Positions 6,889 to 14,979 of a stretch of DNA of 18,071 nucleotides are shown piece by piece; position 1 is the first letter of the stretch, and the number at the start of each line of letters is the position of its first letter. Position numbers and translations under genes: made by a program. The stretch lies in assembly GCA_016763815.1 (NCBI GenBank), contig JAESTB010000395.1, forward strand, positions 1 through 18,071, given 5' to 3'. This DNA is from Arenicella sp. (lineage in GTDB: Bacteria > Pseudomonadota > Gammaproteobacteria > Arenicellales > Arenicellaceae). The notes beneath the pieces are model-generated. The model made no database searches, was not told the DNA's origin, and worked only from the letters and a program-made list of their open reading frames with translations.

Positions 6889-8206
6889 TGATCTTAAGAC
6901 CAACCGAAGTTGCCAATTCAACAAAATTAGGGAATGACGTGGCTACGTTGTCGGCTTCGTTTATGACGATTTCACCGCTAGAGACACCGCCGGCTATGGC
7001 AAATGACATGGCGATACGATGGTCATGGTAACTTTCAACTTCACCACCTGTAATGCTGCCCCCTTGAACAACCATACCGTCTTTGCGCTCTTCAACTTCG
7101 ACACCGATAGCGCGGAGACCTTCCACCATAGCCGAAATACGATCACTTTCTTTGTGACGTAACTCTTCGGCACCTGAAACGGTGGTTTCACCTTGAGCAC
7201 AAGCAGCGGCGATGCAAATAACGGGGAATTCATCAATCGCTAATGGTACTAATTTAGGATCAATAACGGCTCCCTTCAAGCCAACATAGGTCACTTGAAT
7301 ATCGGCCACTGGCTCACCACCCACTGCGCGTGGGTTCAACAATTTAATGTCGGCGCCCATCGCTTTCAAATCGCCAATGATGCCGGTGCGAGTCGGGTTT
7401 ACACATACATGCTCAAGGGTTATCTGTGATCCTGGAACGATCGAGGCCGCCACCATGAAAAAGGCAGCCGATGATATGTCAGAGGGAATATCGATATTGG
7501 CCGCCGTCAGCTCACCGCCACCACACAACCGAATAGTACTGACCTGATCATTGACACGCTCAGTTTCGCATTTATAGCCATAAGCCTTGAGCATTCTCTC
7601 GGTATGGTCACGGGTAGGCGCCGGCTCGGTAACGCTGGTCTCACCATCGGCGTACAAACCAGCCAACAGCACCGCAGACTTAATTTGAGCGCTTGCCATA
7701 GGTAACTTGTAGTTAATCGGTTGTAACTTTTCGACACCACGAATATGAATTGGCGGGCAGCCGTTTTCATCGGTCGCGCATCGGGCTCCCATAGCCGATA
7801 GCGGCACAGTAACTCGGCGCATTGGCCGACCGGTTAAAGACTCGTCGCCAACCAGCTTCGAAGCAAACTTTTGAGCAGCCAAAATACCGGCCATCAAACG
7901 CATTGCGGTACCCGAGTTGCCCATATCCAAGTCTTGCTCAGGAGCAGTAAGACCCCGCATGCCTACGCCTTCAACAGTCAACTGACCGTCAGTTGGCCCT
8001 TTCGCAGTTACGCCCATGGCGCGAAATGCAGCAAGCGTGGCCATCACGTCTTCACCCTCAAGTAGGCCGGTAATATGGCTTGTACCATTGGCCAGCGACG
8101 AAAACATCACCGCGCGATGAGACATCGATTTATCTCCTGGCACACGAACATTCCCTGACAAGCCTTTGGCCGCTATTGCCGTTGTTAAAATCAATTTTGC
8201 ACTCAT
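6881..8206 (-). CDS. aroA: 3-phosphoshikimate 1-carboxyvinyltransferase (EPSP synthase, class II type)
   Basis: AroA joins shikimate-3-phosphate and phosphoenolpyruvate to make EPSP, the step before chorismate synthase. The 441-residue protein has the class II pattern rather than that of E. coli: VPGDKSMSHR (22-31), GLLEGEDV, RPMRRV, MASAQIKSAVLLAGL, RDHTERML, NPTRTG, ELRHKESDR and YHDHRIAMSFAIAG. The phosphoenolpyruvate-site stretch DMGNSGTAMR keeps Gly99, where the well-known Agrobacterium CP4 enzyme has Ala, so a standard active site is expected. In Pseudomonas this class of AroA is fused behind TyrA; here the two are separate genes 75 nt apart. ATG 8206 has no strong ribosome site. The 3' end overlaps cmk. 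Confidence 0.97.
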   Translation of the reverse strand: MSAKLILTTAIAAKGLSGNVRVPGDKSMSHRAVMFSSLANGTSHITGLLEGEDVMATLAAFRAMGVTAKGPTDGQLTVEGVGMRGLTAPEQDLDMGNSGTAMRLMAGILAAQKFASKLVGDESLTGRPMRRVTVPLSAMGARCATDENGCPPIHIRGVEKLQPINYKLPMASAQIKSAVLLAGLYADGETSVTEPAPTRDHTERMLKAYGYKCETERVNDQVSTIRLCGGGELTAANIDIPSDISSAAFFMVAASIVPGSQITLEHVCVNPTRTGIIGDLKAMGADIKLLNPRAVGGEPVADIQVTYVGLKGAVIDPKLVPLAIDEFPVICIAAACAQGETTVSGAEELRHKESDRISAMVEGLRAIGVEVEERKDGMVVQGGSITGGEVESYHDHRIAMSFAIAGGVSSGEIVINEADNVATSFPNFVELATSVGLKISV

Positions 8207-8241
8207 TTTTTTACGTCTTATTCTATGTTGGGTAGTATTTC

Positions 8242-8269
8242 GTTCAGTACTGTCTCTAAGTTCAGTACT
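8242..8269. repeat. pair of exact 10-base direct repeats between tyrA and aroA
   Basis: GTTCAGTACT occurs at 8242-8251 and again at 8260-8269, a spacing of 18 bases centre to centre. Each copy contains the palindrome AGTACT. They fill the middle of the 75-base tyrA-aroA gap, 36 bases upstream of the aroA start. A binding site for a regulator on one DNA face would look like this, but so could a chance duplication. Confidence 0.5.
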
Positions 8270-8281
8270 ATTACTATATTG

Positions 8282-9169
8282 TTACTGCTCTATTTTCTTC
8301 ATCGATTCAGCCTTATTTAGCAAGCCAGCATCTCTAGCCGCCTTGGCCTCAGCGAAATAATTTAATATGGCCGTTTGATCCGATTTTTCAACATTGGCTC
8401 GTATCGCATCAATTTGATCCCTGAAGCCATCTAATGCACTTAGAACTTCTTGTCGATTGGTAATGCAAATGTCTCGCCACATTTCAGCATCGCTTGAGGC
8501 GATACGGGTAAAATCGTAAAAGCCAGCGGCAGCAAGGTCGAATAGGCGTTGACGATCACTCTGATGGCTCAAAAAATTCACCAGACTAAAGGCAATAACA
8601 TGAGGCAAATGACTAGTCTTAGCAAAGGTAGCATCGTGCTCTTGAAGACTCATTCGCATGACTTTTGCACCAAGAGTCGACCACATTTTTGCAACCACCG
8701 ATACGGCCACATCTGACACCTCTTCGGTATTAGTAATAATAACGTGTTTATTTTGAAATAATCCAAGTTTCGACGCAGCGACGCCTGAATTTTCACCACC
8801 AGCAATTGGATGCGCTAATACGAATTTATTTAAAACCGATGGAACTTCAAGTTTTAATCGTGCGTATAGGTCGGTCTTCACGCTACCTACATCGGTGATA
8901 ATTGCATTTTCAGGGATGTTACTTTGCAGTGATTGCAGCAGCGGCACCATGCTCTGCATCGGCGTAGCTAGCACAATAAGGTTGGCGTTCTTCACCGCGT
9001 CTACTAGCGGCAGTACGTCATCAACAACATTTTCTGCAATAGCCACCTTAGCCGTAGACTCACTCCGGCAAACACCAACCACATGTTTTGCTAAACCGTG
9101 CTTTTTCAAGTCGCGTGCTAACGAACCGCCTAGCAGGCCTATACCGATAATAGTTACCTTCTCAAACAT
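8282..9169 (-). CDS. tyrA: prephenate (or arogenate) dehydrogenase
   Basis: TyrA oxidatively decarboxylates prephenate (or arogenate) in tyrosine synthesis. The 295-residue single-domain protein opens with the dinucleotide-binding motif GIGLLGGSLARDL (residues 9-21). It continues with LATPMQSM, DVGSVKTD, the substrate-site HPIAGGENSG, and the helical half with KTSHLPHVIAFSL. There is no fused chorismate mutase, AroA or ACT domain. The second strand of the Rossmann fold ends in GVCRSEST, with no acidic residue to hold NAD ribose, which hints at NADP use. The ATG is at 9169, five bases after the pheA stop, so the genes are almost certainly co-translated. Confidence 0.95.
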   Translation of the reverse strand: MFEKVTIIGIGLLGGSLARDLKKHGLAKHVVGVCRSESTAKVAIAENVVDDVLPLVDAVKNANLIVLATPMQSMVPLLQSLQSNIPENAIITDVGSVKTDLYARLKLEVPSVLNKFVLAHPIAGGENSGVAASKLGLFQNKHVIITNTEEVSDVAVSVVAKMWSTLGAKVMRMSLQEHDATFAKTSHLPHVIAFSLVNFLSHQSDRQRLFDLAAAGFYDFTRIASSDAEMWRDICITNRQEVLSALDGFRDQIDAIRANVEKSDQTAILNYFAEAKAARDAGLLNKAESMKKIEQ

Positions 9170-9174
9170 CAGCT

Positions 9175-10296
9175 TTACAACACGCCCACGGGATAGGAAC
9201 CAATCAGTTTAAAATAGACAGACTTACTTTCAAGCTCAGCGAGCGCCGACGCGACCTTGGGGTCATCGACGTGGCCGATCAAATCGATAAAGAACACATA
9301 CTCCCAATTGGTTTGTCGACTCGGTCGGGATTCGATACGGCTCATATCGACGCCAACGTCGTACAAGGGCTTTAACAATTCAAATAAGCTGCCAACTTTG
9401 TTTGGTGCGGAGACCATAATGGTGGTTTTATCTTCACCACTCGCGGCGTAACTATCATTACCGATAATCAAAAAACGAGTTGTGTTATTGCGCTCGTCTT
9501 CGATACCACTTGCCAGAATCGCTATACTATAAATTTTAGCCGCTATATCGCTGGCAATGGCCGCGACCGTATCGTCTTTAGAAGCAATGATGGCCGCTTC
9601 GGCGTTACTGCTAGCACTGAAAATTTCTGCCTCGGGTAAGTAGCGCTCAATCCAATTGCGGCACTGGGCGAGAGCCTGCGGGTGTGCGTATACTTTTTTC
9701 ACCGCCGTTAAACCATCTGCGTGACTAAGCAACTGATGACTTATTGGCAATTGCACTTCGCCACACACTTTTAGTTTTGAGGTCGCAAAGCAATCTAATG
9801 TGTGGGTAATAACGCCTTCGGTTGAGTTCTCAACCGGCACTACGCCAAAATGAGCTTTGCCCTGCTCCACCAGCCGAAACACATCGGCGATGGTTTTCAC
9901 ATCAAGACCGTTAACCGCCTGACCAAAATGTTTAACAACCGCGGCTTGTGTATAAGTGCCCTCAGGGCCGAGGTACGCCACCGACATGGGCATTTCAGCC
10001 GCCAACGAAGTCGACATAATTTCACGCATTAAGCGCACCATCTGATCGTCAGAAACTAGGCCGTTCAGCTCTGCACGTAATAGTCCATTGCGCTCGCGCA
10101 CCCGGCGCAGCACTTGTGCCTCGCGCTCGGGACGGTAAAACGAGGCATTCGCATCAACCGCGAGTTTTGCCTTGGCAATTTGTGCTGCGACCAGCACCCG
10201 CTCTTGAATAAGCCTTAGAATTTTCTGATCATAAGCATCGATCCGACTTCGCAACTCGATCAGCTCAGGAGAGTCTACTTGCTGTTTATCACTCAT
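9175..10296 (-). CDS. pheA: bifunctional chorismate mutase / prephenate dehydratase (P-protein)
   Basis: PheA turns chorismate into prephenate and then phenylpyruvate, the phenylalanine branch. From ATG 10296 it is 373 residues. An AroQ-type chorismate mutase occupies about 10-97 (ELIELRSRIDAYDQKILRLI, then ERVLVAAQIAKAK). The dehydratase begins near 103 (VAYLGPEGTYTQAA) and holds PVENSTEGV and NNTTRFLIIG. A C-terminal ACT domain carries the ESRP motif that binds phenylalanine, so feedback inhibition is expected. The frame is open for 42 codons further upstream, but those overlap serA and show no family similarity. The ATG lies 13 nt after the serA stop. Confidence 0.97.
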   Translation of the reverse strand: MSDKQQVDSPELIELRSRIDAYDQKILRLIQERVLVAAQIAKAKLAVDANASFYRPEREAQVLRRVRERNGLLRAELNGLVSDDQMVRLMREIMSTSLAAEMPMSVAYLGPEGTYTQAAVVKHFGQAVNGLDVKTIADVFRLVEQGKAHFGVVPVENSTEGVITHTLDCFATSKLKVCGEVQLPISHQLLSHADGLTAVKKVYAHPQALAQCRNWIERYLPEAEIFSASSNAEAAIIASKDDTVAAIASDIAAKIYSIAILASGIEDERNNTTRFLIIGNDSYAASGEDKTTIMVSAPNKVGSLFELLKPLYDVGVDMSRIESRPSRQTNWEYVFFIDLIGHVDDPKVASALAELESKSVYFKLIGSYPVGVL

Positions 10297-10309
10297 ACGT
10301 TGTGTCGCT

Positions 10310-11479
10310 TTAGGCTTGAATAGCGCGGGCAACCATAATGCCATCAAGCGATTTAATTGTCTCAACAACTGAGTCTTGGATATAGCTGTCAACATCGACA
10401 ATCGTGTACGCAAGTTCGCCACGAGATTGATTGATCATGTCGTTAATATTCAAATTAGCATCAGCCATGATGGTAGATATTTGGCCCACCATATTAGGCA
10501 CGTTTGCGTTGCCAACAACTAAGCGGTGATTTGTTCCGCGAGGCATAGAAACGTTTGGAAAATTGACTGAGTTAACGATGTTGCCTGATTCGAGATAGTC
10601 TCTAACTTGTTCAGCGACGATAACTGCGCAGTTATCTTCCGCTTCACCGGTAGAAGCCCCAAGGTGTGGCAAGCCAATCACGGCCGCTGTCTTTTTGGTA
10701 CGATTATTCGGAAAATCAGTTACATATGTGGCTAACTGACCCGCATCAATAGCGTCGCATACGGCTTCGTCGTTGATGATACCGCTACGCGCCAAGTTAA
10801 TCACAACCGCGGTGCTCTTCATTTTGCCTACATTATCAGCATTAATTAGGTCACGTGTTGCCTCAATCAACGGTACATGAACGGTTAAGAAGTCGACCTT
10901 GCTAATAATTTCATCGACACTATTAGCTCGTGTGATGCGCGACGACAAATGCCACGCACCATCAACCGTCAAACCAGGGTCAAAACCAATGACATTCATG
11001 CCTAAGTCAATACACGTATTCGCCACCATACGGCCAATAGCGCCTAAACCGACAACTCCGATTGTTTTACCCGGTAGTTCGTAACCAGCAAATTTCTTTT
11101 TACCAGCTTCAACTAATTTTGACAATTCGGCATCTTCGCCTTGAAGGCCTTCGGTGTATTGAATCGCTTGACTAATGTTACGCGCTGCCATAAACAAAGA
11201 GGCGATTACCAATTCTTTTACCGCGTTGGCATTTGCACCTGGGGCGTTAAACACCGCTACGCCCGCTTTGCTCATTTTGTCTAGAGGTATGTTGTTTACA
11301 CCAGCTCCCGCGCGACCAACGGCCTTAAGCGATGAGGGAAGCTCCATTTCATGCATTTTAAATGATCGCAGAATAATGGCATCTGGCGATGCTTCATCAT
11401 CACTTATTGTGTAACTATCTGTTGGCAACTTATCTAAACCAAGCTGCGAAATATTGTTTAAGGTAAGAATTTTATACAT
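10310..11479 (-). CDS. serA: D-3-phosphoglycerate dehydrogenase with ACT domain
   Basis: SerA oxidises 3-phosphoglycerate to 3-phosphohydroxypyruvate, the entry to serine synthesis; SerC, encoded just upstream, takes the next step. The start ATG 11479 (389 residues, MYKILTLNNIS) fits the family and has GAG seven bases upstream. A GTG at 11494 would add five residues without a ribosome site. Motifs are GRAGAGVNNIPL near the N-terminus, the NAD site GVVGLGAIGRMV with FDPG at the end of the next strand, NLARSGIIND, and the catalytic PHLGASTGEAEDN. A C-terminal ACT domain (about 315-389) should give serine control. It lies 93 nt after the serC stop. In Pseudomonas serA is not in this cluster, so the placement is a variant. 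Confidence 0.95.
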   Translation of the reverse strand: MYKILTLNNISQLGLDKLPTDSYTISDDEASPDAIILRSFKMHEMELPSSLKAVGRAGAGVNNIPLDKMSKAGVAVFNAPGANANAVKELVIASLFMAARNISQAIQYTEGLQGEDAELSKLVEAGKKKFAGYELPGKTIGVVGLGAIGRMVANTCIDLGMNVIGFDPGLTVDGAWHLSSRITRANSVDEIISKVDFLTVHVPLIEATRDLINADNVGKMKSTAVVINLARSGIINDEAVCDAIDAGQLATYVTDFPNNRTKKTAAVIGLPHLGASTGEAEDNCAVIVAEQVRDYLESGNIVNSVNFPNVSMPRGTNHRLVVGNANVPNMVGQISTIMADANLNINDMINQSRGELAYTIVDVDSYIQDSVVETIKSLDGIMVARAIQA

Positions 11480-11513
11480 CTTTTTACTCGTCACTATTGC
11501 TAATGCTGATTGG

Positions 11514-11534
11514 ACTAGATCAAGCCGATCTAGT
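11514..11534. repeat. perfect 8 bp inverted repeat between serC and serA
   Basis: ACTAGATC (11514-11521) and GATCTAGT (11527-11534) are exact inverse complements with a 5-base loop. It is followed on the minus strand by mixed sequence without a T-run. It lies 35 bases before the serA start. It could be an mRNA-stabilising or processing hairpin, or an operator. It is not a normal intrinsic terminator. Confidence 0.55.
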
Positions 11535-11572
11535 GCTAATTTATTTTAAGGCGCTATCTTGGCTAGCTCGAT

Positions 11573-12655
11573 TTAGCGATTAGCCTCTTTGAATGATTTC
11601 ATGAAATCTAACAGCGCATCAACGCCGTCCAACCCCATCGCATTATAGATGCTCGCTCGCATACCGCCGACTGAGCGATGGCCCTTGAGCGCATGCAAAC
11701 CAGACGCGTGAGACTGCTCTAGAAAGGCTGCATCTAGATCGCTATCGGCCGAAATGAACGGTACATTCATCCACGAACGACTATCTACCGCAATCGGGTT
11801 TGTATAAAAACCGTCGGAACCGTCAACATAGCTATACAATTTTTCGGCCTTGGCCGCATTGACCTTAGCCACAGCGTCAACACCGCCGTTATCTTTTAGC
11901 CATGCAAACACTTTACCGGCCAGATACCAAGCAAACGTCGGAGGCGTGTTATTCATGCTATCGCTTTCGGCCATCACTTGGTAATCCATCAAGCGCGGCA
12001 TATCAGCCGGGAAGTTACCAATTAAGTCGTCACGAACGATGACAATGGTAAGACCCGCAGGTCCGATATTTTTTTGCGCGCCAGCATAAATAATACCGTA
12101 TTTAGACACGTCAATTGGGCGAGAAAGAATGGTCGATGATAAGTCAGCACAAATCGGTTTATCCGTGTCAGGCAACCAATCAAACTCAACACCAGCGATG
12201 GTTTCGTTTGGCGTAATGTGAACATAGGCTGCATCATCACTTAAGCTCCATTCTGACGCCGCTGGGACGTGCTTATAACCTTCTTCTGATGTATCGCAGA
12301 CCACGTTTACGTCTATAAAACGCTTTGCATCGGCTATTGCTTTCTTACTCCAATGGCCGGTATGTGCGTAATCAGCTTTATTGCCTAAGAATTTCAAATT
12401 CAAAGGAATGGCTGAAAATTGTGAGGTAGCACCACCTTGCAGAAACAGCACCTTGTAATTATCTGGAATGCCCATCAAGTCACGCAGATCTTGCTCCGCT
12501 TGAGCCGCCGCCGCCATAAACGGCTTGCCTCGATGTGATACTTCCATGACAGATGCTCCGACACCGTTCCATTCGAGCATTTCTTGTTGCACTTGTCGAA
12601 GCACAGTTTCAGGCAACGCGGCTGGGCCAGCGCTGAAGTTGTAAATACGACTCAT
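11573..12655 (-). CDS. serC: phosphoserine aminotransferase
   Basis: SerC is the PLP enzyme that transaminates phosphohydroxypyruvate to phosphoserine, and also acts in pyridoxal phosphate synthesis. The 360-residue protein starts RIYNFSAGPAALPE. It carries MEVSHRGKPF, the PLP phosphate loop LQGGATSQFSAIP, the ring-binding ADLSST, and the Schiff-base lysine Lys195 in AGAQKNIGPAG. The C-terminus has HRSVGGMRASIYNAM. ATG 12655 is preceded by GAGGA at six bases, the strongest ribosome site in the window. serA follows, so the first two serine steps are paired. Upstream lies a 244-base gap rather than gyrA, which is its usual neighbour in gammaproteobacteria. Confidence 0.98.
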   Translation of the reverse strand: MSRIYNFSAGPAALPETVLRQVQQEMLEWNGVGASVMEVSHRGKPFMAAAAQAEQDLRDLMGIPDNYKVLFLQGGATSQFSAIPLNLKFLGNKADYAHTGHWSKKAIADAKRFIDVNVVCDTSEEGYKHVPAASEWSLSDDAAYVHITPNETIAGVEFDWLPDTDKPICADLSSTILSRPIDVSKYGIIYAGAQKNIGPAGLTIVIVRDDLIGNFPADMPRLMDYQVMAESDSMNNTPPTFAWYLAGKVFAWLKDNGGVDAVAKVNAAKAEKLYSYVDGSDGFYTNPIAVDSRSWMNVPFISADSDLDAAFLEQSHASGLHALKGHRSVGGMRASIYNAMGLDGVDALLDFMKSFKEANR

Positions 12656-12779
12656 AATAAGTCCTCGGAAAAGTTTAAAATTGGGTCAGACGATCAGACT
12701 ATTAATTGCCTACAAGCCGATGAAATGCAAAGACATCAATCAGCGAGGCATGTAATTCAGGCTTCATTCGAATTTGGGC

Positions 12780-12808
12780 GGGTGCGGTAAACACATAATA
12801 ACGCACCC
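12780..12808. repeat. 7 bp GC-rich hairpin in the gap between the protease gene and serC
   Basis: GGGTGCG (12780-12786) and CGCACCC (12802-12808) pair exactly around a 15-base AT-rich loop. Outer AATT arms (12771-12774 and 12809-12812) can also pair across a 5-base bulge. It is the clearest structure in the 244-base gap 12656-12899. There is no T-run on either side. It may end the protease transcript with Rho, or sit in the serC leader. I found no convincing promoter in this gap, although one for serC is expected here. Confidence 0.4.
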
Positions 12809-12899
12809 AATTGATTTATCTGGGGGTCTCATTTTACACAAGCCTTGTTTAAATCCCTATGTCTTTTAGCCTTGTTTTAGCAATTTACCGAAGAAAAAA

Positions 12900-14348
12900 C
12901 TAATCATCGAGCAATAACGGAAGAATCGGCGTAATTGTAACCGACTCTCTAACTAATATTGCAGTGAGTGCCATGCAGTTATTATTAGTATTAGACTCGC
13001 CAACCACCTCGGAGACGCAGACGTCAACGGTGTATTCTCCTAGTGCGTCTGGTGCTCTAAAATTGATCTCAAAGTCAAAATTCTCTCCGGCATCAAGTGG
13101 CGAAACCGTTGTTTCAGCCGTCTGCACATTGCCTGACACATCACTCAAGGTTACGCCCACGACACTGGCTGAGGCGAGCCCATCACCGACGTTGCTTATA
13201 ACTCCGACAATCGTCACAGGCTGCCCTGCTGAGGGACGCGATTTCGAAGAAGTAGCCGAAACAACAGCCAGATCAGCGGGTAGCGCCATCTGCAAGAAAG
13301 GAGTGTTTTCAGCAAAATATTCGAATGCATTTGCGTTTCGAATGGCGCTCGTGGGCGAAGAATTAGCCAGTCGCCGCGAGCCACTCTGATCTAGAGCCGA
13401 ACCAAAGTCATCGGAGCTTGCTACGACGTTAAAGTGGCTTATTTCGTGAACAATAGTTCCAGACTTCGAGTCAGTACCATCACGAGGAACCCGGAAAAAC
13501 ACACCACACAAAGTCATGTTGTACGGGTCATTGGGGAATACAAAGGCAAATGTATTGTCTGGGTTTACGCCCTCCTGGTTTGTGCAATCGCAATTAAAAC
13601 CAATAGTCTGATTGGAAAGTGCGCTGGCGATTCTGGCCATACCCCCTTCTACTTGGGAATATCGTCCAGCAGAATAAGAACCAAACCACTCACGATAGCG
13701 AAGCGCACTGGGCCGTAGCGCCACTGGCGTGCCACGCAAATCGTTAATAGCCGTGTTAGCTATGCGCTCAGCCGACGTTAATGCCGCATCTGTAGAAGCA
13801 ATCTGGCTTGCTGAGCAGCTCTGAAACCTAGCCGGCCTTTTGGCCTCAATAATCGGTCTATCAGCGGTTAAGTTAAACGCGAGGGGCGATTGGGTTTTGC
13901 TCGCTAGCGCTCCAGAATTGCGCATTGCAATCGTATAATAACCTTTAAAATTAATCGGATATGAACGTTGTAAGCTTACCGCACCAGTGACGGATTCCCC
14001 CGGCGCTAGTTGCACGAAATCACTCGGACTAGGCGCTAAGCGCTTCGCATGAATACCGGTATAGGGAATTTGCTGATTATTAAATTCGATACTGAAGAGA
14101 TCTTCAGTCAAGCCGCCGTTAAGCGCGGTGTCCCATTTGAGTAGAGACACAGTCTGGTTACCGACATTACGATACGTCACGGAAACCATTAGCTTGTCAT
14201 TGATACTAAATGAGGTTTTCTCGAGTGAGGTAAATACTTGCACGTTATCGGGCAACTCTGGTGTTGCATGAACCACGCCAGTAAGTAAAATTGATAACGT
14301 GATACTGGTTAAATATTTAAAAATCATTTTCATTTTTATAGAGCTCAT
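12900..14348 (-). CDS. secreted M35-like (aspzincin) metalloprotease with N-terminal domain and C-terminal CARDB domain
   Basis: From ATG 14348 the product is 482 residues; ATG 14333 and TTG 14378 are alternatives and no ribosome site decides. A signal peptide (MKMIFKYLTSITLSILLTG, cut after VHA) sends it to the Sec pathway. Residues about 40-165 form an N-terminal beta domain. Residues about 175-355 resemble peptidyl-Lys metalloendopeptidases: zinc motif HEISH at 301-305, a candidate third ligand Asp314 nine residues after the second His, and NANAFEYFAENTP downstream as in that family. The usual GTxD segment reads SSDD and the Tyr-Gly after it is not conserved, so activity is likely but unproved. 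Four Cys in the catalytic part suit an exported fold. Residues about 358-468 are a CARDB adhesion-type beta domain (DLAVVSATSS, SNTNNNC). It follows the small gene for a free copy of its N-terminal domain. Confidence 0.8.
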   Translation of the reverse strand: MSSIKMKMIFKYLTSITLSILLTGVVHATPELPDNVQVFTSLEKTSFSINDKLMVSVTYRNVGNQTVSLLKWDTALNGGLTEDLFSIEFNNQQIPYTGIHAKRLAPSPSDFVQLAPGESVTGAVSLQRSYPINFKGYYTIAMRNSGALASKTQSPLAFNLTADRPIIEAKRPARFQSCSASQIASTDAALTSAERIANTAINDLRGTPVALRPSALRYREWFGSYSAGRYSQVEGGMARIASALSNQTIGFNCDCTNQEGVNPDNTFAFVFPNDPYNMTLCGVFFRVPRDGTDSKSGTIVHEISHFNVVASSDDFGSALDQSGSRRLANSSPTSAIRNANAFEYFAENTPFLQMALPADLAVVSATSSKSRPSAGQPVTIVGVISNVGDGLASASVVGVTLSDVSGNVQTAETTVSPLDAGENFDFEINFRAPDALGEYTVDVCVSEVVGESNTNNNCMALTAILVRESVTITPILPLLLDD

Positions 14349-14381
14349 TTGATTATATTCACATATGCCAACAAGCAAAAG

Positions 14382-14975
14382 CTAGCAGTCAGGAAAAGCA
14401 TCCGGTAACACCAGTTCAAGACTGCTTACCTCGAGGTTATACGGCGTTGAAAGCTGACTATAGAGCGCACCGGAGAAGACCACTTTGAGCTTTTGGTGCG
14501 CACAAAACTTGTAGCTTCTCGAGAGATCTATAGTATTTCTAATGCTTTTCTGTGGTGCCAGAGATCGGTAATCTGAGGGCTTCGGAGGCATGCGCTTGAT
14601 CATAATCCCTCGATACGGCAGCTCGGCGCCTGCTTTCAAATCGACGATTGTTAAAAAATCGGCGGTGACATTTTCCTCAAAAGGATTTGCCCAAGGTAAA
14701 AATGAAATCTCGTTGGCGTAGCCATTCTTCAGCGTTGCTATTAAAGCAAATTTACCCGCGTCTAAAAAACCTTGATCAACCGCTAAGTCAAGCATCAGCT
14801 TATTGGAAACCGTTTCATTAACGCTTGAATTAGACTTTACATCTTGCGCATTCACGCTAGTAGCTTGTGCCCTTACGCTATTGGTTTCGTTGCAGGCAAA
14901 CTGTGTCAGCAACAAACAAGAGACAATGGCTAATTTAGACAAACTCTCTTTGCTTGCCGAAGACCGGTTAGACAT
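14382..14975 (-). CDS. exported stand-alone homologue of the neighbouring protease's N-terminal domain
   Basis: From ATG 14975 this is 197 residues, starting five bases after the gyrA stop; a GTG at 14993 inside gyrA would add six. The N-terminus has basic residues and a hydrophobic core (LAIVSCLLLTQFAC), so it is probably exported. Cys28 could be a lipid anchor, but the preceding Q-F-A is a poor lipobox. Cleavage after VRAQA is the other option. Residues 120-155 align without gaps to the protease's N-terminal domain, with 18 of 36 identities by my count (PY.GI..KR..P.PSD, LAP..S, L.RSY). It has no peptidase or CARDB domain. It ends 33 nt before the preferred protease start, so the two are probably co-expressed. 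A role as inhibitor, chaperone or anchor for the protease is possible; a leftover duplication is too. Confidence 0.75.
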   Translation of the reverse strand: MSNRSSASKESLSKLAIVSCLLLTQFACNETNSVRAQATSVNAQDVKSNSSVNETVSNKLMLDLAVDQGFLDAGKFALIATLKNGYANEISFLPWANPFEENVTADFLTIVDLKAGAELPYRGIMIKRMPPKPSDYRSLAPQKSIRNTIDLSRSYKFCAHQKLKVVFSGALYSQLSTPYNLEVSSLELVLPDAFPDC

Positions 14976-14979
14976 AACG

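Noticed and set aside
6889..6924. Longer cytidylate kinase starting at TTG 6924
   Set aside because: The 12 extra residues lie wholly within aroA, are not conserved and would exceed the usual family length.
12656..12760. Promoter for serC using TTGCAT and TTAATA
   Set aside because: The spacing is 19 bases and both boxes are poor, so I did not list it as a feature.
12964..13389. 141-codon open frame on the plus strand
   Set aside because: It is antisense to the CARDB and catalytic part of the protease gene and has Ser/Thr-rich low-complexity translation, typical of a shadow frame.
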